The position numbers and the translations under genes are program-made. Below are positions 11,253 through 20,046 of a DNA stretch of 26,719 nt, in pieces. The notes under the pieces were generated by a model, which saw only the letters and a list, made by a program, of their open reading frames with translations, made no database searches and was not told the DNA's origin. The DNA comes from Spongospora subterranea (taxonomy: Eukaryota > Endomyxa > Phytomyxea > Plasmodiophorida > Plasmodiophoridae), in assembly GCA_900404475.1 (NCBI GenBank), contig OUQQ01000242.1:1-26719 (forward strand), written 5' to 3'. How positions within the stretch are numbered: position 1 is the stretch's first letter; every line of letters begins with the position of its first letter.

Positions 11253-12074
11253 ATGGATGAAGTGCTGCAGGGATATCCATTAGATGGATACTTGCCTTAT
11301 TTTCACAAAATGGGATTCACTGATCTCGACTTTATTTTGTCCGAGGATAAAGATGGGTGGGAGAATATTATGGACTTGATCGCAACGGAAGCTGCCGCTG
11401 CTGGATCCGATATGAAACCTGGACATCGAATGATGATAATATCGCGACTACGAAAAGCCAAAATCGCCCGCGAACGTGAAGCGGAAGAAGGAATGCAGAG
11501 ACGCCAAATATTAAATACCTCGCCTGATCATAGCCCTCATGCACGGCTCAATCCCCAGATTCGACAACCACAAGATCACATTGATGACGCAACGTCGTTG
11601 TCGACTTTGATCGAAGGATGCGTTCCTCTATTGCAAATGCCCAGAAGATGGCAAATCGGCTTGTTACTCGCAAACTTATCAGTGTCGTTGATCCTATTTG
11701 GAATGCATAAAGCAGGGTCACGAAAGGTCAAACCCACCATATTTCACGTTTGCTGACAACCAGCTTACTACACTTAGCAGGGGTCGGAAGACATTGAAGG
11801 CGGCTGGTTGTTCGTGAAGGTTCTTTACATCATCGGGTTTATCCTATCAGGATTGATGGGAGCAATCTGTCTGCTTGCTGCTAAATTGGCTGCCCACGAC
11901 GGCCCAGATATGGAATTTCCTGAAATTGACTGTTTTAGCAATTGCGATCACTGTTGCAACTTCGACAATCCTATCGTCTGCCCAAAAATTACATGTCCTG
12001 ACTGCGAATTTGGAGCATGCTTTTCGAAAGTATATAAGATATTCTGCTGCAGGTGCTCAATAACAATCGAGTAG
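11253..12074 (+). CDS. SAM-domain protein with two membrane segments and a Cys-rich tail
   Basis: Two exons (11253-11726, 11778-12074) give 256 aa. Residues about 5-72 form a SAM-type helical domain (PLDGYLPYFHKMGFTDLDFI, then PGHRMMIISRLRKAK). A basic, polar linker follows. A first hydrophobic stretch lies at about 134-151 (IGLLLANLSVSLILFGM) and a second at about 170-194 (LYIIGFILSGLMGAICLLAA). The last 60 residues carry a dense cysteine cluster (CFSNCDHCC...CPKITCPDC...FCCRC). This suggests a membrane protein with a cytosolic oligomerising SAM domain and a metal-binding or disulfide-rich tail. The acceptor is TAGCAG, so a one-Gln variant is possible. The upstream ATG at 11219 is out of frame and closes after 13 codons. 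No named family fits the whole protein. Confidence 0.72.
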
Positions 12075-12170
12075 TTGTTAAAAATCAAGTAATATTGATG
12101 TTTGACCTATTATAAACATAAAATGTATTGTTATTCAAGTGTAGAGGAATGTTAGAATAACCGCATTGAA

Positions 12171-14120
12171 TTAATCATGGACTTGCAGCAGTAAATCGTT
12201 GAACGATTCGCAAAATAAATTGGCAATATTCTGTGCTGCATTTTGGCGATAAACGGAACACTCGTTCGCCACTGGATCCAGTTTCATGTGAATCGTGGCA
12301 CGAATTTCATTTTGGTAGGAAGCCAGAGCAAACCCCACACCATTCTCATTTGGCAAACAGACAATAGGTGTCATGGAGTCGACATCAATTTTGCAGAACG
12401 ATATTTGTTTGGATGTTCCTGGCACGTTGGTTACAACTGCATGGAAGAACTGACTGCATCGGTGAACTGCTGAGGGTATCATGAACGGGAACATGAAAGG
12501 GACTCGCAGGAGCCAACATAACGCTTCAGGTTCCACCGTCCGCTTTTGCCGATGCAATCGTCTGTTGATCGTCTTTAATCGTGATACCGAGTCTTTCCCG
12601 GTGGGAATTGAAAGCGAATATGTACTTGACTATATCAAACAGTGAACAACAATGAATGGGCAGTGATATGGCGTGGTGAATACTGGTGTAAAACTATTGT
12701 AAACAGTCTGGTAAAGGAACCTATCGCATAATGTAAACTACAAACTGTACTCAGAACGACAAATTGCATTGATGCCACAGAAACAAAAACTAATAAATGG
12801 AAGTGGACGGTGAGACTTAAACAAGAAACGTTATGGCGACGCGACAGAAATAACAGCACAGTATAAACCCATACTAGAAATAGTTTCAGACCAGTCACGT
12901 GACTCGCCCAAAATTCGTTCACGTTCGTGACGAGAAAGAAAGCGATTCACATTGGAAATAAAGGGGTACCTCGTTTGACATGGACCAGTCGTCGATCCGG
13001 CGGAGACTTGTTGGAATCATGAACATGAACCTATTATCGAGGAGGCTCCCGCATGCGAGCAGATGCCGCTCCAGCGCGTCGGCAGCACAGGCAACGAGCA
13101 CATCATTGAATGATGTGCCGAACGCCTTCCGAATGCGTTTGACCGAGGAGATTGCAATTGATTCACTGATCCCGATCTGATGGGGGAGCGATTTGCTCGG
13201 CGCTTTTAACGACCATTGTGTATGGAGCAAGAAATTTATCGCATTGTAAATGCAAACAAACAATCCAAATATGAACAATCCACAGCTCCTGAGCAGCTCC
13301 AAGATCGCCACTAAAACAAGCTGCCAGCTTTGTGTGAAATTATGTCTCCTTTCCAATTTTCCAATAGATTGATTTTTAATAGCGCGTCCTGCTTGGTATG
13401 CTGCATCCATTGATTGCATATCGCTTTCCTTACTTGCCATAAAGTCAATAAAGGCTCGGACAAAACCCTGACCATCTGATAGAATATGCTACAAATTCAA
13501 CAGATTAGTTACTCACAGATGAGGTGAATGGTTGACATACACTGAAGCGAAAGAGCACGTTGTACGATGATGGACTTTGGAGATAGGTCACATGCCAAAG
13601 AGGATACCTCAAATCAAGTGGCAACGCCATTAACGAAGACACTGATGAGCGCAGAACGGAGGGATCGGAATCTTCAAGGCGCTGGATGGCAAAATGATTC
13701 TGAACGTCGAATTCATGGCCAACAGATTCCCATTGGGGACGCGAGAAATAAAACCGTGTGCCGGCCCGTATCCTCATTGTAAGTCGATCCTTAGACTGAG
13801 CGAATTTTCCAAGCTCTGCCATGAAAACTTTATGGGAAATTGGTTGGTTTAACGTCATCAGACCTATCAAAGAAATGATACGTGAGATTTGGGTTCATAA
13901 CCATAGAACGAAAGTGAATGCCTCCGATGCAAGTGTTGATTCCATGCAGTTCGGCTTTAAAAAACAAATTATCACATGGGGCCAGATACTCGATGCCCAT
14001 GGAGTAAAGAGGCCGTTTATAAATAGTGTTTACAGTTTCCACACGATATAGAGAAAGAGGATTTTTCTGAAGTGGAGGCTCCGCCGTATTACGCCCAGCA
14101 CTCCACCGATACTCCACCAA
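12171..14120 (-). CDS. wax ester synthase / diacylglycerol acyltransferase (WS/DGAT) family
   Basis: Four exons (14120-13910, 13863-13541, 13488-12970, 12629-12171) give 503 aa. The order of motifs is that of WS/DGAT acyltransferases: LAPCDNLFFKAE and IHFRLMTLNQPIS near the start, then PLDLRYPLWHVTYL. The active site SHILSDG (His179, Asp183) spans the intron-2 junction. A long hydrophobic stretch lies at about 232-266, FNDVLVACAADAL at 305-317, and SIPTGKDSVSRLK and VVTNVPGT (about 418) come later. Family members esterify fatty alcohols or diacylglycerol with acyl-CoA at ER or lipid-body membranes. The usual HHxxxDG here reads SHxxxDG; the catalytic second His is kept. The 340-nt third intron is much longer than the others. 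A second possible start is at 14000 (MGIEYLAPCD). Confidence 0.88.
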
Positions 14121-14390
14121 CCGTTCTGTAGGGAAGATACACTGATACAGTAACGGCGTGTAACGAATCAGGAACCACAGGACCGTTGGTCAAATGGAGA
14201 CTGAAACGTCCTCCAGAAATAGACCGTGGCAGTCAAACTTGGGATCTGGCCACGTCTGCAAGTGGAGTGTATGGGGACAGGTTTGCGCGTTGCATGGCTA
14301 TCGAGGTACCCGTATGACCATATGGATATCACAGCGCCAGCGATCAAATTTTCCAGTTCGTCGTCGTGTTTCTGCAACTGATTTACTGGA

Positions 14391-14972
14391 ATGGGCCGCG
14401 GTAAGCTTTGTCTGAAGAGAATAACGGAAAATAAGCGGCGTGAGGCCACCTTTCGCAAGAGGAACGCAGGATTACTAAAGAAGGTAATCAGCTGCGTGAA
14501 CGATGAATTTTGGGTTGTAAAAAGGTTTTAGGCCAAAGAATTATCGGTCCTGTGTGATTGTGATATTGCTGTCGTTGTAATCCACAAGAACAAGAACAAA
14601 GTAACACAGTATTCCAATGGCGAAATCAATCAAATCTGGCAGAGGTATATGGAATACCAAGGCGATATTGAAGTCGCTGACAATATTCGAAATGTACGTA
14701 TGTTCAAAGCAGCAAACCAACTGGTTTCCACAGCAGCGTCTAACTTGTTCACCGCCGATGCTTTTTCTGATGGCCTAGGCGTTGTCCCATGTTCGTCGTC
14801 GGTTTTAGAATCAAAATCGGCCTCGAACTTGACCGTGGAACAAGAACCCAATTTTATCACATCGTTACCGAACTCCTCGCCTACGTCTTATCCATACGTA
14901 GATCTAAACCTTAATGAGGACATCTATAGCCGAATGGGGCCATTCCCGGGTCACATGAACTCAATGATTTAA
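14391..14972 (+). CDS. MADS-box transcription factor 1 (type II / MEF2-like)
   Basis: Two exons (14391-14483, 14532-14972) encode 177 aa. Exon 1 holds the DNA-binding half, MGRGKLCLKRITENKRREAT, then FRKRNAGLLKK. Exon 2 begins AKELSVLCDCDIAVVVI and continues to QYSNGEINQIWQRYMEY. The LSVLCDCD core and the following beta strand are the dimerisation part of the MADS domain and look closest to MEF2/type II factors. It should bind CArG/MEF2-like DNA sites as a dimer. The rest is Ser/Asn-rich, with no K-domain-like coiled coil. A GTACGT donor-like sequence near 14694 suggests possible further splicing, but reading through keeps the frame. The gene diverges from the WS/DGAT gene and ends toward the NUDIX gene. 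Confidence 0.88.
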
Positions 14973-15216
14973 TTATTTTCCTGTTCTGTTTACCACTAAA
15001 TATTCGTCGCATCTAGTGTGATGCGGCATTATTTATTTCAATAGAGTGTTTGGTGATTCTGTATCAAGATGGGGTAGTACCTCAACCTGTCGTGGTAACA
15101 CTCGATCGTAATTCTATGGATTGGGGAATCCACTTTGCATTTCTGTAATAGCTTGCGCCTTTGACCTGACGTACTCAAACCTGATCAGGTTATTCCAGAA
15201 CGAGACTGTGTACTTA

Positions 15217-15861
15217 TTACCTGTACTTCTCAATCAAATTCTCAACCAACACCAGATGATCAAACGCTAGAGGAATCTTGGCGCCATCTAATCGTTTTGT
15301 ACTATATATGATTTTTTCCCCTGATTTTGGGCCTCGGCTTGGGCCACTTCCGCCGCCAGAGTCTCCATGCTGTTTGGCAGAGCGGAAATTTTCACGAGCC
15401 ATCTCAACCCAGCGTACATCACTGGCATCGTCGCCGGCACATGGATTAATATCATCATAGTCCACCTGTGTTCCAAAAAGGATTGTGGTCGAGTATCCGC
15501 GTGGGTCGCGATCAGGTCCTGAACTCCACATCACCTTTGACAATAATTTTGTCTCAACGTCGATCCCGGTTTCTTCTTTCAGCTCACGACGAGCGGCATC
15601 TTCGACGTGTTCGCCATGCATGATGTCGACAAACCCTCCGGGCAACGCCCAGCAGTTCTTGAACGGCTGTCCACGTCGCCTGACCAGCAACAGGTACAGC
15701 GACTTGGAGATTCGCGTGACGACCCCAACATCGACCGTCAACAGCGACATTGGGAATGGGTAGGCGATTCCCAGACGGCCACCCTTGGAGACCCCATCGG
15801 CCTGGACTCCATGCAGCATCTTACCGGAATCAAATCTATCTCCAACAAATAGCGACATCAC
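15217..15861 (-). CDS. NUDIX hydrolase, ADP-ribose pyrophosphatase-like
   Basis: This is a single open frame of 214 aa with no intron, unlike most neighbours. The NUDIX box is at residues 76-100: LPGGFVDIMHGEHVEDAA followed by RRELKEETGI. The REL-x-EE-x-G core with Glu93, Glu96 and Glu97 for metal binding is intact. Between the Gly and the first Glu there are seven residues rather than the canonical five, as in some GGFV-type members. A beta strand VDVGVVTRISKSLYLLLVRR precedes it. NUDIX enzymes hydrolyse nucleoside diphosphates linked to another group. The substrate here cannot be read from the sequence, but the GGFV..E form is common in ADP-ribose or related pyrophosphatases. A Gly/Ser-rich insert (about 165-178) lies near the C-terminus. 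Confidence 0.87.
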   Translation of the reverse strand: MMSLFVGDRFDSGKMLHGVQADGVSKGGRLGIAYPFPMSLLTVDVGVVTRISKSLYLLLVRRRGQPFKNCWALPGGFVDIMHGEHVEDAARRELKEETGIDVETKLLSKVMWSSGPDRDPRGYSTTILFGTQVDYDDINPCAGDDASDVRWVEMARENFRSAKQHGDSGGGSGPSRGPKSGEKIIYSTKRLDGAKIPLAFDHLVLVENLIEKYR

Positions 15862-16192
15862 TCCTTTGTATTCGGTCCCGAACAGTTTCTGTGTATCGTG
15901 GCCAGTTACGTTGATCCTATCGTGTTACAGATTCCTTACTGATACGTTACGTCTGCTCATGGCGAAAAGAGCGCGTTGTCGCGTAGGGACGAGCTCTAGT
16001 CCGTCCCTTCAAATCAGTTTTATGAAATAATAATGGTCCGATCAACTACTGCGACCGTTGCCGACCGACAGTATCACGACTGTTTATTGAGTTAAATCGG
16101 ATATTAATTACCCTCATGATTAGTTAAATATATTTGATGAGCGCCAATGAATGTTACTCGAAGGTCTCGCTGACCCGATGCAAGGAACTGTC
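15862..16192. other. intergenic region between NUDIX gene and MADS-box gene 2
   Basis: Both flanking genes are on the minus strand. This stretch should hold the NUDIX promoter and the 3' end of MADS-box gene 2. No coding or RNA feature was seen. Confidence 0.5.
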
Positions 16193-16636
16193 TCAACCCG
16201 CGCATGAGTCAGGGCATCGATCATATTGGTCCGAATGCTGAGACGCGGTCGATAAAGATGGCGACTGGGCTCCTAGCTTCGCGACAATGACCGACGCGGA
16301 CTGGTTAGGCGGCTTGCTGATTAGCAAAGACCTGTTCTTGTCGGCGAATTCTACTTCCCCTTCATAACCGCGATATCTATCCCAAACTTGATCTATATCC
16401 CGATTAGAATATTGAAGGACTTTACGTTTGGTCTCGTGAATCACAATTAGTGCAACATCGCAATCGCACAGCACTGATAGTTCTTTGGCCTACATTACGA
16501 TGCGTTTCAGGAGGAGGTGCTTCCAGGTGAGAAGCTGATTCACCTTTTTGAGTAACCCACTCTTCCGGCTACGAAAAGTAGCTTCACGTTGTTTGTTCTC
16601 TTGTATTCTCTCTAGGACCAGCTTGGCGCGTCCCAT
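16193..16636 (-). CDS. MADS-box transcription factor 2 (type II / MEF2-like)
   Basis: Two exons (16636-16544, 16489-16193) encode 129 aa. Exon 1 is exactly 31 codons, like its paralogue: MGRAKLVLERIQENKQREAT, then FRSRKSGLLKK. A 54-nt intron follows at the same codon boundary. Exon 2 begins AKELSVLCDCDVALIVI and continues QYSNRDIDQVWDRYRGYEGE. The MADS domain is complete but the C-terminal part is short (about 60 residues, Ser-rich, ending PDSCAG). It is clearly the sister of the gene at 14391 and may pair with it as a heterodimer. That pairing is inference. The minus-strand upstream region runs into the repeat-rich stretch. Confidence 0.88.
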
Positions 16637-17740
16637 AATGTGAAAAGTGCAAAAATAACTATCGAAGGCAATAATACTGTAATGTTACCGGGAACAAGGG
16701 TCTATGAGATCCGACTCATCTACAGTCATGCGTGTCCACCAAATGACGCGATGAGTGATGCGTCACAGTTACGGGGTCGACGACGACCAACTCGACCCCG
16801 TCCAGAAACCCCTCAATGAATTGAGTGATCACACCCGAGCCGGCATGAAATCAGGTCATGGCTTCCCAAAAACTGCCTTAGTCAACTGATTTAGATACGA
16901 GATCTTGGCATCGACATACTGCGGACTGATTCTGTAATGCAAACTCGTAAAAAGCAGCAACAAGTGTTGAAGTACTATGCGCTGAGGGCGATTCGCATTG
17001 TCGCGGGCCTGCGTCGATAAAACAAAACCGTATTCTGGACTGCACCGATGATAGGAACATTGAACGGGAATCTCTCGTGTTGAAACTGATCGATTGTAAA
17101 GTGATGTGGGTGGGCTATACACACCATCACCATACAAGATACGTGCACCTGACTTGAACTGATCACTGATGTACCTATGACCACATCACAAGTGTTCGTG
17201 TGTATCGACACGTAATGACAGAGCGATGGGTGCAACTACCGTACTCGACCATTATAAACACTCCAAACGTTCACGTTTTACGGTTAGGGTGGATCACGCA
17301 TCAACACAATGGTCACCATTTGGCTTCAGTTCAAATCTCATTCTGACTATGAGAAGCGGTTTGCTATTAAATTCTGGAAATCGGCGATGGGCAGATGTTC
17401 AAAGGAAAGCGAAGACAGGGTCGGAAAACACAGAGCACATCTTTCGGTGATTTCGCCCTGCGACGTGCTCGATTATGATCGGGCATCTACAAGGCAAACT
17501 GTCTCGTAAGTTCGCTCACTGGATTCCAGTAATTCGCAATTATGAAATGTGCCTAGGGCACTTCTATCGCGTGATCTCGCGTTAACGTTGGACGGTCGGG
17601 ACCGGTTGTTGCATGATCTTGAGTGGCCTAACTTCCATTGCCTGGGAACACACGTTGGGCTTCATCTGAAACGCAGGGTCCATCGGTCAACAACCACTTG
17701 ACCAAGCGGCTTAGCTGAGCATTGTGTTGGGGGCAATATC
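16637..17740. other. gene-poor region, no confirmed gene
   Basis: Short open frames occur on both strands (for example 16856-17137 minus, with NRPQRIVLQHLLLLFTSLHY). None has a recognised domain, and splicing could not be confirmed. The stretch directly upstream of MADS-box gene 2 presumably carries its promoter. A perfect hairpin is listed separately. Confidence 0.45.
16771..16801. repeat. perfect 10-bp inverted repeat (hairpin)
   Basis: ACGGGGTCGA at 16771-16780 is matched by its exact reverse complement at 16792-16801, with an 11-nt loop. It is GC-rich and lies about 135 bp upstream of MADS-box gene 2. A smaller palindrome, TGACGC/GCGTCA, lies just before it (about 16744-16765). It could be a regulatory site, a transposon end or chance. 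Confidence 0.6.
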
Positions 17741-18110
17741 TTGGACCGACGTTATTGGAATATTTCCATACCGATCGCCAAGAAGTTATTCATTGAACTC
17801 GTCGGGAAGTACATGTATTTATTGTCCAGCATTACAAAACCACCCCCGTGTTCGCTTTGCTCACCAAACTATTGGGATAAGGCATCGGATCGGTGTGCAA
17901 TCCTGAGATCTGCCTCGAAGAGCCAGTATTTGATCATGAAAGCCAGCCCAAGGCACCCTTTCAGTACATTGATCGTGTTTACCAGTAGATTACACCAAGT
18001 GACGCATTTGCTCTGATTGATTTTCCTCAATGGACAATCTCGTGGATGATTTCGTTGAAGCTCTGGACAAGCATACGAGAGTGCCCAAACGAACGTACAT
18101 AAGATTGAAG
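17741..18110. mobile_element. decayed Ty1/copia reverse-transcriptase remnants
   Basis: On the plus strand, FIELVGKYMYLLSS resembles the copia stretch before TRPD. On the minus strand, CNLLVNTINVLKGCLGLAF resembles the copia RT/RNase H join (normally W...RVLRYLKGT...GL). Both are short, mutated and interrupted, so these are relics at most. The assignment rests on pattern similarity and on the clearer copia RNase H ends just downstream. Confidence 0.35.
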
Positions 18111-18148
18111 AAATAATTTTTATTCGACAACATCCGCGCGGACTTGAC

Positions 18149-18200
18149 CAGCGACCATCTTGGCGGTCTGGCAGTATTGCACCACGATCTGTCTCTCGTT
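18149..18200 (-). mobile_element. copia RNase H fragment, inverted copy
   Basis: Read on the minus strand it gives NERQIVVQYCQTAKMVAG. This matches the copia C-terminal motif of the plus-strand fragment at 18390-18441, with two base differences over 52 bp. After this the frame diverges and soon stops. It is a dead fragment. Confidence 0.75.
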
Positions 18201-18341
18201 GCGACATATGTTCGGGGCCCAAGGCAACATTCAAGTCCCGAATAGCCAAGTGCCTGGGGCAGGCGTCTGGTTTGGTTGTACAGGATCTTAAGTTAACCCT
18301 ATGGGACTCTTAAATTGTCACAAAATCACAGGACAGATGCG

Positions 18342-18482
18342 CTGACGAAGCACATAGATGTAAAATACCACTTCACCCGTGAGCAAATCAACGAAAGACA
18401 GATCGTGGTGCAATACTGCGAGACCGCCAAGATGGTCGCTGATTTCTTAACAAAACCCATCAATACCCAGAAATTTGAGTGA
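18342..18482 (+). mobile_element. Ty1/copia integrase-RT polyprotein C-terminal end (RNase H tail)
   Basis: The open segment reads LTKHIDVKYHFTREQINERQ, then IVVQYCETAKMVADFLTKPI and a stop. This is the hallmark tail of copia polyproteins (TKHIDV.YHF.RE...VADxLTKPL). No intact upstream RT frame joins it, so it is a truncated remnant. Just after the stop a 15-bp motif, GAGTGAGCCGTTGAT, occurs twice. Confidence 0.88.
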
Positions 18483-18653
18483 GCCGTTGATCGCACTATG
18501 AGTGAGCCGTTGATGTTCCAATAGTGCTCAGCTCGACCCAACATTCTTGCCATTCCGAGACACAGTTCTCGAATGAACCCAGTGCAATGAGTTCAAGTGA
18601 GTTCTGATTACGTTATTCCATTAACGAGTGCTTCAGATTTCACATCAAGTTTG

Positions 18654-18840
18654 GTGATGTTGTGACGTGCCCTTCGGTTAAAAACGTGATGTTGTGACGT
18701 TCCCTTCGGTTAAAACGTGATGTTGTGACGTGCCCTTCGGTTAAAACGTGATGTTGTGACGTTCCCTTCGGTTAAAACGTGATGTTGTGACGTTCCCTTC
18801 GGTTAAAACGTGATGTTGTGACGTTCCCTTCGGTTAAAAC
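18654..18840. repeat. 31-bp minisatellite, six copies
   Basis: Six head-to-tail units (the first 32 bp, five of 31 bp) have the core GTTGTGACGTTCCCTTCGG followed by TTAAAAC. Units differ almost only in one G/T position (CGTGCCC versus CGTTCCC) and one A-run base. Such similarity indicates recent expansion. The array lies between the copia remnant and the 3' end of POP7. Confidence 0.95.
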
Positions 18841-18871
18841 AGCGACACAGTGCCCCTTCATTGTTGATAAC

Positions 18872-19370
18872 TTATGACAACGACCGTTTATGTATCTCGA
18901 TACAGATCTGTGAGTTGATTCTTGTGACTGTCTTTGGAATCAAACCATTCCGAATTGGTTCAAATTCATCATATAAACAAAGCGACGACGTCGTTGGCTT
19001 CAGCACCAACGTAGAATCGTTGCTCTGGATATCCAGGGCGACGGCAATCGCGGTGGTCATCGCTGAAAAAAAAACAAAACGTTATTCGAAACCGGTCCGC
19101 GAGGGGCGATTCTCTACCTGCTCCGATGGCGTAAAGGCGAATCAAGTCATGACCGTCCTCATATAATAGCTTCCGCGATCGCTTGGTGAGTTTGGCGACG
19201 GCGGCGGCCTCTGTGAACCCCCGTCGGACGTAGACATCGTTGACACGAGCTTCAGCGCGAATCGGTGCCCGGCGGATACGAATGTAGGCAGAACGATCAT
19301 AGAGAGCGTCTTCCCCGGCATCAAGCTCCGACCGATCGTCTCTGTCCGACATGATTTCACCAAAGTCCAC
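18872..19370 (-). CDS. POP7: RNase P/MRP protein subunit POP7 (Rpp20), Alba-type domain
   Basis: Two exons (19370-19118, 19062-18872) encode 147 aa, or 141 from the Met at 19352. The Alba-type pattern of Rpp20 is clear: IRIRRAPIRAEARVNDVYVR, then AAAVAKLTKRSRKLLYEDG and DLIRLYAIGAAMTTAIAVAL with the intron inside the GAA. The end has TRINSQICIEIHKRS, like the last strand of human Rpp20. POP7 pairs with Rpp25/POP6 and binds the P3 arm of RNase P/MRP RNA, for tRNA 5' and rRNA processing. The presumed poly-pyrimidine acceptor includes a long T run. A broken second copy of exon 1 sits at 21244-21456 on the other strand. Confidence 0.82.
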
Positions 19371-19553
19371 GATATGAAATTGGGGCAGATGGCGCTACGG
19401 ACTCCGAAGGTCACGAAATCGTCGGTTTCGTTGTTGCCTCAGACAATGATGTTGTTTTTTTATTTTAGGTATTTTTGCTGGGACTGGTTCCGGATTGCAA
19501 TCAATCGCATTCGAGGGGAACATGGTTGGGAAGTTTACGGCTGGTTGAGCGGT

Positions 19554-19898
19554 TCATCGGTCGGCATTGCAACATCGGGAATCCTCAGTTGACTTTGGGG
19601 ATTCTTCCGACATGGCGTCGACCTGCGAAGGTACAGAACGGACAGCGATTCGCAGTACCAGATTGGACATGTTGACGAATAAGTGATTGAAGAGGATCTG
19701 GATATCATGATATCGGGTATGATATACCAAACGTCCCATATCGCTTGCCACGAACGCCAAATATGGAAACGTCTTCGCGATCCGTGAACGAACAGTGTCG
19801 ATTCGGGCGAGTTCTGCAGCTTGAAATTCAACGAAAGCGTCCGCTTTGCTTCGGGAATCCGCCTCATCATCAGCGTAGACCAGAACGTCATTCGTCAT
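19554..19898 (-). CDS. unknown protein, left copy of the inverted gene pair
   Basis: The frame from 19898 gives 114 aa starting MTNDVLVYADDEADSRSKAD. The conserved core shared with the right copy is TFPYLAFV, then LVYHTRYHDIQILFNHLFVN and MSNLVLRIAVRSVP. No family was recognised. It looks like a small alpha/beta domain. The C-terminus ends EDSRCCNADR. Relative to the right copy there is one extra T: without it the frame would continue PDVAMPTDEPLNQP, matching the right copy's PNVLIPTDDPPNEP. So this copy has a frameshifted end and may be altered or decaying. POP7 lies downstream on the same strand, about 180 bp away. Confidence 0.6.
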   Translation of the reverse strand: MTNDVLVYADDEADSRSKADAFVEFQAAELARIDTVRSRIAKTFPYLAFVASDMGRLVYHTRYHDIQILFNHLFVNMSNLVLRIAVRSVPSQVDAMSEESPKSTEDSRCCNADR

Positions 19899-20046
19899 GA
19901 CTACCAACGTTATCACAATGATTCCCCGGCTGCATCGGCCTTCGGGCATCGGTTCTTTCGGTCGAAATTCCAACCACAAACGCCATATTATGCGTGATGG
20001 ATCCGGCCGATGCCGCCGAGGAATCACTGTGATAAGATCGGCAATG

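Noticed and set aside
14168..14458. Minus and plus frames of 70-96 codons upstream of MADS-box gene 1
   Set aside because: They overlap the MADS first exon or the shared promoter and show no family signal.
17226..17400. Possible tRNA suggested by a GTTCAAATC-like loop near 17328
   Set aside because: No matching A box, acceptor stem or anticodon arm could be drawn around it.
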